This document shows, in pieces, positions 41,313 to 49,407 of a DNA stretch of 64,000 nt. The notes under the pieces were generated by a model. It was not told where the DNA came from. It saw nothing but the letters and a program-made list of their open reading frames with translations, and made no database searches. Within the stretch, counting starts at the first letter, position 1. Every line of letters begins with the position of its first letter. The translations under genes were made by a program, and so were the position numbers. Source of the stretch: Chersky-840 sp963811775 (GTDB taxonomy: Bacteria; Actinomycetota; Acidimicrobiia; Acidimicrobiales; UBA8190). The stretch covers positions 98,063 to 162,062 of the forward strand of contig CAWESO010000014.1 in NCBI GenBank assembly GCA_963811775.1, written 5' to 3'.

Positions 41313-41540
41313 TTGGTCTCATCTGAAGCATCGATCATCGGCGCTCGGCTCGATGAGAATCATCTCCCCGAAACCAACGGGCGGATGGCAGTGTGCCGAC
41401 GTTGCGGAGCGCAGACGGAAAGCCCGGGAGGCCGCCGGCACGTCCCGAGCGAGCGGCGCTTAGCTCGTTCCGAGGAGTGGTTGGATGCCCACCGGCGAGC
41501 ATGCCGAATCGACGACGCCCGAGAGTCGTTCAAGAGATAG
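41313..41540 (+). CDS. Putative small protein with CxxC motif
   Basis: This 75-residue ORF begins with TTG behind a GAGGAG site 6-7 bases upstream. It contains MAVCRRCGAQTESPGGRRHV and SERRLARSEEWLDAHRRACR. The single C-R-R-C knuckle and charged helical tail look like a short nucleic-acid-associated or regulatory protein, but no family is recognised with certainty. It lies among gene remnants, so it could itself be a fragment. Confidence 0.42.
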   Translation: MVSSEASIIGARLDENHLPETNGRMAVCRRCGAQTESPGGRRHVPSERRLARSEEWLDAHRRACRIDDARESFKR

Positions 41541-41672
41541 GTCCGGCTCGGAACCGGGCATCCGATGTCATCGCCTCGGCGATCCACTCCTGGGTGACGA
41601 CTAGGCGGTCGTCGCGCGAGGTGTCTCTGTAGCCCGTGACGACCGTTGCCGTGCGCAGCACTGGTGTGACGC

Positions 41673-41945
41673 TCACCGTGCCACGATCGCGGCAGCCGCA
41701 GATGCAGTACGGCTGCCAATGACTTTCACCGTGGGGTCCTCGAACTCCTAGTCCTCGTCGTGCTTGTCAGGCAGGAGTGGACAGGCCTCCCCACACTCCA
41801 TCGTCACCGCGACGTCGACCGCCCACCCGAACTCGCAGGTCCAGGGCTTGGAGAACTCTCTCGAGATGTCGATGCTGGTGTCGGCCCCCGCAAACCGGGC
41901 GATCGTCGACGAATTCGGAGTCCGGGTCCGAAAATCGTGCCCCAA
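41673..41945 (-). pseudogene. Arsenate reductase (ArsC, LMW-PTP fold) remnant
   Basis: The frame gives SIDISREFSKPWTCEFGWAV, then DVAVTMECGEACPLLPDKHD, close to the C-terminal half of thioredoxin-type arsenate reductases (GIDIS..., TMGCGDACP.. PGK). A TAG at 41747-41749 stands where the family has Trp (ED-W-x-LEDP). The frame then continues with EFEDPTVKVIGSRTASAAAA to a TGA. The N-terminal catalytic Cys loop is missing. This is a nonsense-mutated, N-truncated fossil. Confidence 0.7.
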
Positions 41946-42138
41946 GACCCCTGACGCGCCAGGTGGTCAAGGGGGCAAAGAACGCTGCCCCAGTGCCGTG
42001 CTCGGTGGGCAGAGGCTCGATCTTGGGACCTTCTGCTCTGGGCAGGCTGGGCTGCAGCGAGCACACTAAGTGGTGATACCAATCGTCTCAGTGAGAGGTC
42101 ACAGCGTGATCGGTGCCGGGGGAGGGAGGGAGGACGAA

Positions 42139-42471
42139 ATGAGGAAGCAGGTTCTGGGTGTGGGCCTTGTAGTTCTGGCTCTCGCCACGTTGAGTGTGGG
42201 TGCTGTCACGAGCGCGGCGTATGGAGATGCAACTTGCTACACGGGGTGCACGACACAGACAACGGGCAGCACGTCGCCCGTGGCCACGGTCGTGGCGCCG
42301 GTCCAACCCAAGACGGCGACGAATTCCGGCGGTCTGGTCCTGACGGGTGCGGACATCGAGGGTATGGCGATCATCGGTGCCGGGGCGTGCCTGGTCGGGG
42401 CGCTCATGCTTCGCCGCAATCGCCGTCGAGACCGGACCCCTATCGGTCGCCCATCGACGTTCAACCGGTAG
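42139..42471 (+). CDS. Small cell-wall-anchored protein with LVLTG sorting-like motif
   Basis: This 110-residue protein has a signal peptide (VLALATLSVGAVTSAAYG), a short mature region with a C-x3-C pair (TCYTGC) and Thr/Pro-rich spacer. The C-terminal sorting-like tail is LVLTGAD (residues 66-72), a hydrophobic helix (MAIIGAGACLVGALML) and a basic end RRNRRRDR. L-x-x-TG variants of LPXTG are used by actinobacterial class E-type sortases, though none is encoded here. GGGAGGGAGG precedes the ATG. The sugar transferase starts 4 bases later, suggesting joint expression. Confidence 0.72.
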   Translation: MRKQVLGVGLVVLALATLSVGAVTSAAYGDATCYTGCTTQTTGSTSPVATVVAPVQPKTATNSGGLVLTGADIEGMAIIGAGACLVGALMLRRNRRRDRTPIGRPSTFNR

Positions 42472-42475
42472 GCGA

Positions 42476-44122
42476 ATGGTCATGGGCGCGGCGTCAATTG
42501 GACTGAACTACCAGTCCTGGGTCGACACCAGCCCCGTCCCAGCAGCGGCCGCGCAAGTTACTCCGCTGCGGGCTCGTGCCACCATGCGCGCCGCCATGAC
42601 CGTGTTGTCGGTCTTCGACGGCGCGCTCCTCATCGTCGTGGTTGCCGCGATGGGCCTTTCGTTGGCGCAGTGGTGGCTGTGGGCTGCACTCGTCGGCGCC
42701 GAGGGCTCTCTGGTGCTCACGGGACATTATCGCCGACGTATCACACTCAACGTCGCCCGGGAGGCGGGTTCGTTGGCCAGTTGCGCGGCGGCACCGTTTC
42801 TCGTCCTCGCACTCGCCAGGGTGCCTGGGCCCTCGACGGTCAGGTTGATCACAACAGCGGCGATCGCCGCCACGTCCCTTGTCATCGCCCGGTGCGGGCA
42901 GTATTGGCTCATGCGCGTGATGCGTACGCGAGGTTGGTTCGGCGAACGCACGCTATTCATCGGCGCCGGCAAGGTGAGTGCTCAGATGGCGTCGACTCTC
43001 GACAAGCACCCCGAGTACGGCTTGCGCCCCATCGGTTTCCTTGACGAGGTCGAAAGCGAAGGACTCGCCCTTCCGCTCTTCGGTGGGGTAGATGCGCTTC
43101 GCATGGTGCTGCGGCAGGAGCGCATCGACCGTGTCGTGGTGGGGTTCGGTGTCACTCGCGAGGCAGACATGATCAACGTCTTTCGCGCCTGCGAGGATGC
43201 CTCGATCGAGATCCACGTCCTGCCGCGCCTGTTCGAGCTGGCCATGGTGGTGAACCGCGGCAATGTGGACGACGTGTGGGGCTATCCACTGCTTCGCCTG
43301 CGCCGGTCGCTGATGCGCCGCAACGCCCGTTTCATAAAGCGGGTCTTTGACGCGTCGCTCGCCGCCTTGGCCCTCTTGCTGGTCCTGCCGCTCTACGCGG
43401 CGATCGCCGCGGCCGTGAAACTCAGCAGCCCGGGCCCGATTCACTTTCGCCAAGAGCGAGTCGGTGAGCACGATGTCATCGTCAATGTCCTCAAGTTCCG
43501 GTCGATGCGGGTCAATGCTCGTTCCGACGTGGAATGGAATCCCCTCGACGATGGCGTGACGACGATCGGCCGTGTCTTGCGGGTCACGGGTTTGGACGAG
43601 CTCCCGCAGCTCTGGAACATCGTGAAGGGAGACATGTCTTTCGTGGGTCCGCGCCCTGAGCGGCCCTACTTCGTCGAGCAGTTCAGGGCGGGAGTCCCTC
43701 GTTACGAGGATCGGCATCGAGTGCCCGCCGGCCTCACTGGGTTGGCGCAAATTCATGGATTGCGAGGCGACACATCGATCGACGAGCGTGCCCGGCTCGA
43801 CAATCAGTACATCGAGAACTGGACGTTGTGGAGCGACATCGTCATCCTGGTCCAGACGTTCTCCGCCGTGATCCGCAACACGCTCGCACCCTCCCGGGCC
43901 AAGCGAGCCGTGGCCATCCCCACATCGCGTCTGTTCCCTTCCGGCACCACTTGTCGATGTGGGGGAGAGCATCTCCCGTTGTTGCAGGGGAACCCTTTCG
44001 GCTCCACCGGTCGAGCCTCCGCTCACACGGAAGATTCCGTTCGGGAGCGTATTTCGCGTCTCGATGGATCGCCGGCAGGTGGTCGAATCGGTCAACGCGG
44101 CGTTTCAGGGTCCGTCCGCTGA
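42476..44122 (+). CDS. Polyprenyl glycosylphosphotransferase (WcaJ/WbaP-type sugar transferase)
   Basis: This 548-residue enzyme starts exopolysaccharide synthesis by moving a sugar-1-phosphate to undecaprenyl phosphate. It has four N-terminal helices and a Rossmann-like middle part (TLFIGAGKVSAQMASTLDKH). The catalytic domain has KRVFDASLAALALLLVLPLY, PIHFRQERVGEHD, LRVTGLDELPQLWNIVKGDM, SFVGPRPERPYFVEQF and VPAGLTGLAQIHG. After the domain, about 85 residues rich in Arg, Ser and Gly form an uncommon tail. The ATG at 42476 lies 4 bases after the wall-protein stop. Acceptor and donor sugars are unknown. Confidence 0.9.
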   Translation: MVMGAASIGLNYQSWVDTSPVPAAAAQVTPLRARATMRAAMTVLSVFDGALLIVVVAAMGLSLAQWWLWAALVGAEGSLVLTGHYRRRITLNVAREAGSLASCAAAPFLVLALARVPGPSTVRLITTAAIAATSLVIARCGQYWLMRVMRTRGWFGERTLFIGAGKVSAQMASTLDKHPEYGLRPIGFLDEVESEGLALPLFGGVDALRMVLRQERIDRVVVGFGVTREADMINVFRACEDASIEIHVLPRLFELAMVVNRGNVDDVWGYPLLRLRRSLMRRNARFIKRVFDASLAALALLLVLPLYAAIAAAVKLSSPGPIHFRQERVGEHDVIVNVLKFRSMRVNARSDVEWNPLDDGVTTIGRVLRVTGLDELPQLWNIVKGDMSFVGPRPERPYFVEQFRAGVPRYEDRHRVPAGLTGLAQIHGLRGDTSIDERARLDNQYIENWTLWSDIVILVQTFSAVIRNTLAPSRAKRAVAIPTSRLFPSGTTCRCGGEHLPLLQGNPFGSTGRASAHTEDSVRERISRLDGSPAGGRIGQRGVSGSVR

Positions 44123-44494
44123 TTTGGCCCGGGACTCCTCCGATCGTCGGGCGGACGAAGATCATCGTGCTGCCGTGATGCCCGACGAGGTGCCGGGTTG
44201 CTCTGGGGCGGCTGCCTATCCCACTTGACCTGGATAAACGACAAGGGCCGGTCATCCAGGTCCGATGGAATCGGCGATACCGGGGCGGCGGCGCCGGTGG
44301 TTCTGACAGTCCCGGAAGCGCAGACCGGCCATCCGGGACGCCAGGAATGCACCCCGCCCGTTGATAGACCACACCGGATCCGCTCCGGGGCCTGTGGTGC
44401 TGCCACGAGGGCGGCACACAGGTTGACAACCTTGGTCCATGTCCTGGGCGTGAGGCACACTGTTCGGGGGACGGGGCAAGACACTGGTGGAGAC
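44123..44494. other. Intergenic region containing one copy of a 29-bp repeat
   Basis: These 372 bases between two glycosyltransferase genes contain the repeat copy at 44296-44324. No gene or RNA is supported. Confidence 0.4.
44296..44324 (+). repeat. 29-bp dispersed repeat, copy 1
   Basis: The sequence GGTGGTTCTGACAGTCCCGG plus AAGCGCAGA matches 59301-59329 at 26 of 29 positions in the same orientation. It is intergenic. Confidence 0.7.
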
Positions 44495-45769
44495 ATGATG
44501 GACATCGAGCCACGTCGGTTCCTCATGCCCATGTGGGAGGGCGGCGGCAATATCCCACCTGAGCTCGGTGTAGCCCGGCGCCTGGTCGCTCGAGGCCACC
44601 AGGTGCACGTGCTCGCCGATCCGACCATCCAGGTCGGGGCGGAGGCCGCAGGTTGCACGTTCTCGCCGTGGCGGCGCGGGCCACACCGCACGTCGTTCGA
44701 GCCCTCCGACGACCTCCTCAAGGATTGGGAGACGAAGAACCCGCTGGTTATGTTGCAGCGAGCACGGGATCGCTTGATCGCCGGGCCCGCGGCCGACCAT
44801 GCCGCTGACACCACCGAAGTCGTTGACGCCTTCCAGCCCGATGTCGTCGTGCCCGACTCCTTCCTTTTCGGTTCGATAATCGCCGCGCAGGCCGCTTCGC
44901 TGCCCGTAGCGCTCCTCGTGCCCAACATCTGGATCATGCCGACTCCAGGCACACCGCCGATCGGGCCTGGGTTCGCCCCGGCGAAGACGGCTCTCGGTCG
45001 TTCTCGTGACGCTGTGATGCTTGCCGTAGCCAACCGTTTGTTCGGGAGAGGCCTTCCTGCCGTCAACGCAGCCCGCTCCGCCAACGGCCTGGCGCCGTTG
45101 ACCTCGTTCTACGACCAGGCGCTGAGCGCCGACCGCATCCTGGTGTTGACCAGCCCCGCGTTCGACTATGCGTCAAAGGAGGTGCCGGCCAACGTGCGGT
45201 ACGTCGGCCCGGTCCTGGACGACCCGGACTGGGTGCAACCGTGGTCGCCTCCGTGGTCCGCCGCCGACGATCGCCCGTTGGTTCTCGTCGGGTTCAGTTC
45301 CACCTTCCAGAACCAGGGACCGCTTCTGCGGCGAGTGATCGAGGCACTGTCCACCCTTCCCGTGCGTGCAATCGTGACCGTGGGTCAGATGCTCGACCCC
45401 AACGAGGTCCCCGCAACCGACAATGTCGTCGTCGTCGGCTCCGCCCCCCACCGCCAAATCCTGGCTCTCGCATCGCTTGCGGTCTCCCACTGTGGACATG
45501 GCACGACCATGAAGACTCTGGCGGCGGGAGTGCCCATCGTCTGCATCCCGATGGGGCGAGACCAAAACGACACTGCTGCACGTGTGGTATTTCACGGGGC
45601 CGGCCTGCGTCTGCCACCGAGGGCATCGGTGGCCAAGATCCGCGAGACGGTGAGTCAGGTGCTCGATGACGACAGCATCCGCGCCGCCGCCAAACGTATC
45701 GCTTCCGCTATCGCCGACAACGAATTGACCACGGATCTCGTTACGGAACTCGAAGCCTTGGCACCGTGA
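44495..45769 (+). CDS. UGT/MGT-like glycosyltransferase (GT-B fold)
   Basis: This 424-residue GT-B enzyme starts RFLMPMWEGGGNIPPELGVA, then RRLVARGHQVHVLAD, the acceptor-domain opening of the MGT family. The donor-binding signature is LAVSHCGHGTTMKTLAAGVP followed by IVCIPMGRDQNDTAARV, as in UDP-glycosyltransferases that act on small hydrophobic molecules. The ATG at 44495 follows GTGGAG. The product could be a glycosylated lipid, sterol or antibiotic-like compound. It lies downstream of the initiating sugar transferase but is a different type of enzyme, so a shared pathway is uncertain. Confidence 0.88.
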   Translation: MMDIEPRRFLMPMWEGGGNIPPELGVARRLVARGHQVHVLADPTIQVGAEAAGCTFSPWRRGPHRTSFEPSDDLLKDWETKNPLVMLQRARDRLIAGPAADHAADTTEVVDAFQPDVVVPDSFLFGSIIAAQAASLPVALLVPNIWIMPTPGTPPIGPGFAPAKTALGRSRDAVMLAVANRLFGRGLPAVNAARSANGLAPLTSFYDQALSADRILVLTSPAFDYASKEVPANVRYVGPVLDDPDWVQPWSPPWSAADDRPLVLVGFSSTFQNQGPLLRRVIEALSTLPVRAIVTVGQMLDPNEVPATDNVVVVGSAPHRQILALASLAVSHCGHGTTMKTLAAGVPIVCIPMGRDQNDTAARVVFHGAGLRLPPRASVAKIRETVSQVLDDDSIRAAAKRIASAIADNELTTDLVTELEALAP

Positions 45770-45934
45770 CGACAGCCGGAGCAATCCAGCGCTGCAGATC
45801 GACGGGCGGGCCCCCTTGCCGCGAGGCAGCGCACTGAACGCCATCCTCGGCTGGTTTGGTCACTCCTGACCCTGATCGCGACGTGCCGGCTGCGATTTTC
45901 GGACCCGGGTCTCCCCACGCTAGAAACTGACCCC

Positions 45935-46492
45935 ATGGACGGCGAGGCGACGGCATTCCGAGAACAAGTCCGCGCACTCGTTGGCAAGCCAATGGGCTCG
46001 AGAAACGGCTCGCTAGCTCCTGATCCTGTGAACCAACCGATGATTCGCCACTGGGTCGCCGCTTTCGAGGATCACAACCCGGTGTACACAGACTCCGACT
46101 TCGCGGCGGGCACGCGCTTCGGCCGTATCGTCGCTCCACCACTCATGCTCCAGACCTGGACGATGGCTACTCCGAAGATCACGGGCATTGCCGAGCGGAA
46201 TGGTTCACCCGTGGAGCTGGAGGATTCAAGCCCGATGTCGATCTTCGATGAGGCGGGTTTCGTGGGAACCTTGGCATCGAACTCAGAGTTCGAGATCGAA
46301 CGGTATCTCCACCTCGGCGAGGTGATCTCAGCATCGACAGTGATCGAGTCAATCTCCGATATCAAGCAAACCCGTCTCGGCCGGGGCTACTTCGTGACAT
46401 GGGTGACGACCTATGTCGACGGGGACGAGGCGGTTGTGGCTCGGCAGCGATTCCGCATTCTGAAGTTCAGACCCGAGGATACTGCTGCATGA
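45935..46492 (+). CDS. FAS1-like/MaoC N-terminal-type dehydratase
   Basis: This 185-residue hot-dog protein has RHWVAAFEDHNPVYTDSDFA, then GRIVAPPLMLQTWTM, the MaoC_dehydrat_N (FAS1-like) signature, and the late VISASTVIESISDIKQTRLG strand pair. Such subunits usually pair with a second MaoC-type protein, as in mycobacterial enoyl-CoA hydratases of sterol and fatty-acid breakdown. The catalytic D-x4-H lies in the neighbouring gene, 22 bases downstream. It probably stabilises substrate binding, not catalysis. Confidence 0.85.
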   Translation: MDGEATAFREQVRALVGKPMGSRNGSLAPDPVNQPMIRHWVAAFEDHNPVYTDSDFAAGTRFGRIVAPPLMLQTWTMATPKITGIAERNGSPVELEDSSPMSIFDEAGFVGTLASNSEFEIERYLHLGEVISASTVIESISDIKQTRLGRGYFVTWVTTYVDGDEAVVARQRFRILKFRPEDTAA

Positions 46493-46514
46493 GAGCGTTC
46501 CTTGTGCCTTGGCG

Positions 46515-46955
46515 ATGACCAGATCTTCTCCTCCGCAGACCCTCGACTGGGATGCCATTCGGGTCGGTGACAGGCTCCCGGCGCTCGTGATCAATGTGAC
46601 GGCTTCGGTGATCGTCGCCGGAGCCATCGCCACCCGGGACTTCATGCCGGTCCACCATGATCGCGACTATGCCAACGCCCAGGGTGCGCCGGACATCTTT
46701 ATGAACATCCTTTCCGACACCGCATATTGCAGCCGCTTCCTGACGGACTGGGCCGGACCGGAGGCGATGGTCAAGAAGCTCGCCATTCGTCTCGGGGTGC
46801 CGGTATTCCCAGGCTCGACCCTCACCTATACCGGCACGGTGACAGCCACGTCGAAGTCCGGTGATGAAGGGACCGTCGAGGTCGAGCTGCAGGCCACCAA
46901 CAGCCTCGGCGATCACGTATCAGGCACCGCAGTGCTCGGCGTGCCTTGCCGATGA
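46515..46955 (+). CDS. MaoC-like enoyl-CoA hydratase
   Basis: This 146-residue hot-dog protein contains the catalytic hydratase motif DFMPVHHDRDYA (D-x4-H) near residue 41. It is followed by PDIFMNILSDTAYCSRFLTD and LAIRLGVPVFPGSTLTYTGT, the MaoC-like core. It likely forms the active subunit with the upstream FAS1-like protein and hydrates an enoyl-CoA of a branched or sterol-derived acyl chain. The ATG at 46515 is 22 bases after that gene. The acyl group is not known. Confidence 0.85.
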   Translation: MTRSSPPQTLDWDAIRVGDRLPALVINVTASVIVAGAIATRDFMPVHHDRDYANAQGAPDIFMNILSDTAYCSRFLTDWAGPEAMVKKLAIRLGVPVFPGSTLTYTGTVTATSKSGDEGTVEVELQATNSLGDHVSGTAVLGVPCR

Positions 46956-47097
46956 GCCGGCTCCCTCCAGTGCACCGCTCGAAATTCCTGACAGGGGAAA
47001 ATCGAGATTCTCCCGACCGATCCGTCGCAGTTGATCTTGAGGGTCGATTGCGGTAAATGAGATCTCCGAAGTCAGGGCACGAGAAGGCGGGCTGGGC

Positions 47098-47460
47098 ATG
47101 ACAGGACTGGAGCGCAAGCGGTTCGACACCCCCGATGAGACTCGACCGTTTCGGGACAAGGGTCACGTAAAGATCGTCAATATCGGTGACGGTGTCGTGG
47201 GCCTTGCCACTTTCGAGCCAGGCTGGAAGTGGTCGGACCACGTGAAGCCGATCGCCGGGACGAAGAGCTGCCAGGCGGCGCACGTCGGGTACGTCCTGTC
47301 CGGTCGCCAGGTGATCGTCATGGACGACGGCACCCAACTTGAGATCGGCGCCGGCGACGTCGTCTCCATCCCGGCTGGCCCTGATGGCTGGACTAACGGT
47401 GACGAGCAATGCGTAGTGCTGGACTTCGCCGGAATGGCCAACTACGCGAAGCCTGACTGA
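47098..47460 (+). CDS. Cupin domain protein
   Basis: This 120-residue single-domain cupin starts TGLERKRFDTPDETRPFRDK. It shows the two cupin motifs as CQAAHVGYVLSGRQVIVMDDG (His and Glu positions partly replaced) and EIGAGDVVSIPAGPDGWTNG. The first motif retains one His, and the Glu expected near it is missing, so metal binding is uncertain. It may act as a small-molecule sensor or isomerase. It stands 142 bases after the MaoC gene. Confidence 0.82.
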   Translation: MTGLERKRFDTPDETRPFRDKGHVKIVNIGDGVVGLATFEPGWKWSDHVKPIAGTKSCQAAHVGYVLSGRQVIVMDDGTQLEIGAGDVVSIPAGPDGWTNGDEQCVVLDFAGMANYAKPD

Positions 47461-47766
47461 GTGATTGGTTGTCATTTGAGCTCGACTGGGGCAGCCGGCA
47501 TCCCCGTGCGGTTGACGTTCGTTCTTGCGTCCATTGCCGTCCGGGTTATCGGTCGGCGCTTCACAGTATGCATCTGGCGTCGAACACCGAGGCGGCCGCA
47601 AGCGGGCGTGACCCGCAACCGGGCGTTCAGGGATCCCCGGCAAACAGCTCAGGCGTTCGCAGCCTTCGTCGACTGGTGACGGGGAGTTCTGGTCGCGTCC
47701 TGGGTATCGTTGGCGGAAAGTTCCCGGGGTACGTGCACACCGTCTCCCTATCTCATGAGGAAGCCC
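47461..47766. other. Intergenic region
   Basis: These 306 bases between the cupin and the monooxygenase-like gene show no supported gene. ORFs on both strands lack family features. Confidence 0.35.
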
Positions 47767-48105
47767 ATGATCTCAATCGTTGTGAAGTTCAACGTTCGCC
47801 CAGAATGCAGTGACGAGTGGATCGATCGCATAAGCGCCTTCACTCAGGCCACTCGCCAGGAACCAGGCAATCTGTGGTTCGATTGGTCCCGCAACGTTGA
47901 GAATCCACATCAGTTCGTTCTCATCGAAGGTTTCCGGGATGCTGATGCCGGCGCTGAGCATGTCAACTCTGAACACTTCAAAGAAGCCATCCGGCAAGCG
48001 CCATCGATGCTGGTCAACACCCCAGAGATCCTGTACGCGGAGATTCCGGGGGTAGAGTGGTCATTATTGGCCGAGATGTCGGTTCCAGATGGCGGTTCAG
48101 CCTGA
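47767..48105 (+). CDS. ABM/YgiN-type quinol monooxygenase-like protein
   Basis: This 112-residue dimeric alpha/beta-barrel-type protein opens ISIVVKFNVRPECSDEWIDR, continues ATRQEPGNLWFDWSRNVENP, then QFVLIEGFRDADAGAEHVNS, HFKEAI. This is the standard ABM pattern (E-P-G-N-L, H...H-x3-HF). Members are cofactor-free monooxygenases or heme-degrading-like proteins. The ATG at 47767 has GAGGAA just upstream, better than an ATG 12 bases earlier. The substrate is unknown. Confidence 0.82.
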   Translation: MISIVVKFNVRPECSDEWIDRISAFTQATRQEPGNLWFDWSRNVENPHQFVLIEGFRDADAGAEHVNSEHFKEAIRQAPSMLVNTPEILYAEIPGVEWSLLAEMSVPDGGSA

Positions 48106-48139
48106 CCATTGTGCTCGACTCGTCCCGGATCTGCCCTAG

Positions 48140-48412
48140 GTGGCCAAGGCTGCGCACGAGGTAGTCCAGGAGGCCACGGACGCCGGCGTGTGGGTCTTCG
48201 GCGGCGGAGTGGAAAGCCAGAAAGCGAGCGTCGTGGCCACCGACGGGACGGTCACCGACCGCCCGTACCCGGAGAACAAGGCCGTCCTCGGTGGGTTCGC
48301 AATCGTCGACGTGTCCTCACGCGAGGAGGAGCTGGAGTGGGCCGCCAAGATCGCTTTGGCGTGCCGCTGTGCGCAGGAGGTACGGGAACTCGTGCCCAAC
48401 CTGACAGTCTGA
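48140..48412 (+). CDS. YCII-related protein, apparently N-terminally shortened
   Basis: This 90-residue protein matches YCII-type proteins from about their residue 20-25 onward: HEVVQEATDAGVWVFGGGVE, TVTDRPYPENKAVLGGFAIV, then EWAAKIALACRCAQEVREL. The usual N-terminal beta strand (M-K-Y-L-L-x) is absent, and an in-frame TAG sits directly before the GTG at 48140. It may be a truncated copy or use a lost upstream start. YCII proteins are small dimeric proteins of unclear activity, often beside ECF sigma factors. Confidence 0.6.
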   Translation: MAKAAHEVVQEATDAGVWVFGGGVESQKASVVATDGTVTDRPYPENKAVLGGFAIVDVSSREEELEWAAKIALACRCAQEVRELVPNLTV

Positions 48413-48541
48413 TCGACGCACACCCGCGGCGTCTGCAGCGGTACAGCGTCGGTCCATCAGACGTCGCCTTATAGATACCCTTCCCGACTGGTGTCGGACT
48501 CACGGCGGGTGCCCAGTCGCCGGTGGCCGGTCAGTTGGTTT

Positions 48542-49051
48542 CTAGGATGCCGTCTTTTGATCGAAAACGCCGATGACCAGTAACCAAGCCGCCGTAATCA
48601 TGTAACAAGTATTGGTTACCATACCTACCGCTGCAATATACAGACCGGGCAGGTACCCGAGAAAAAATAGCGCCGCGCCGATCATCTCGACCACGTGTAT
48701 CAGGCTTCCGCCAACAATGCGAGAGAGTCTTAGACCATCGCTCATCCTAATGGCACTCGTGTAGCCCTTGAAAAAGACGGCTGCGGAAATGCCAGAGACC
48801 ACGAACAGTTCTGCGCCTATTGACCGATGGTTTTGCGCTCCCATGAGTACAAGCGCACAGCGCATGAAAACCAGTGCCAGACCTGTCAGTGTGTTTATGG
48901 CTCGATAACGATGTGTTGCGTCGATAGCGATCACTTTGACGTTGAGTGACATCGCCACAAAAACCAAGCCGGTGAGCGTGACTGCGCCTGTTCCGACCAG
49001 AAGAAAGAAATCAGTCCACTGCCCAGGCCTAAAGATATCGGCGGCAATCAT
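48542..49051 (-). CDS. Hypothetical membrane protein of low GC content
   Basis: This 169-residue protein has about five hydrophobic segments, for example DFFLLVGTGAVTLTGLVFVA, INTLTGLALVFMRCALVLMG and GAALFFLGYLPGLYIAAVGM. No conserved family is recognised. Its codons use more A and T than all neighbours; the local GC is close to 50 percent by eye in sampled lines, against roughly 65 percent or more around it. This points to recent transfer. Neither flank shows a transposase. Confidence 0.7.
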   Translation of the reverse strand: MIAADIFRPGQWTDFFLLVGTGAVTLTGLVFVAMSLNVKVIAIDATHRYRAINTLTGLALVFMRCALVLMGAQNHRSIGAELFVVSGISAAVFFKGYTSAIRMSDGLRLSRIVGGSLIHVVEMIGAALFFLGYLPGLYIAAVGMVTNTCYMITAAWLLVIGVFDQKTAS

Positions 49052-49407
49052 GACCCAATTTGTAACAAGACGTTAATGGAATGGAGTATCAGGCATCTCG
49101 AACCAGACCTGCACTCTTGTTTGAAGCGCAGAGGTCGTGTGGCCGACCACTGGCACGCTCGTGCCGTCGTTGATGGTCACGTGGCTTGCACATCAATGGG
49201 TGTGTCCAGTTGGCGTAACGCCGCGCCCGTACGACCTTGGGACGATACGGGACTCGGGTTGAGACGCAATGCATGCCAGGCGAAGATCGCCGACCCGTCT
49301 CCGCTTTGGCGAGGCTGAGCGGTGGGGATTACCCCGGCAAGCTGCGCTGGCAGATCAGTTCGACTGGGTGGGCTGAAGCAACAGGCTCCCTAGCGGGAGG
49401 GAGTCGT
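49052..49407. other. Intergenic region after the low-GC gene
   Basis: These 356 bases lie between the start of the low-GC membrane gene and the end of the ABC-2 permease. They should hold the promoter of the low-GC gene (minus strand). No gene is supported. Confidence 0.35.

Noticed and set aside
41530..41676. 48-residue minus-strand ORF starting with GTG right after the ArsC remnant (VSVTPVLRTATVVTGYRDTS)
   Set aside because: No family, no ribosome site and location among fossils; support is too weak to call a gene.
47469..47813. 114-residue frame between the cupin and ABM genes
   Set aside because: No recognisable domain, and it overlaps the better-supported ABM gene.
49089..49274. 61-residue minus-strand frame after the low-GC gene
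   Set aside because: No ribosome site or family feature.
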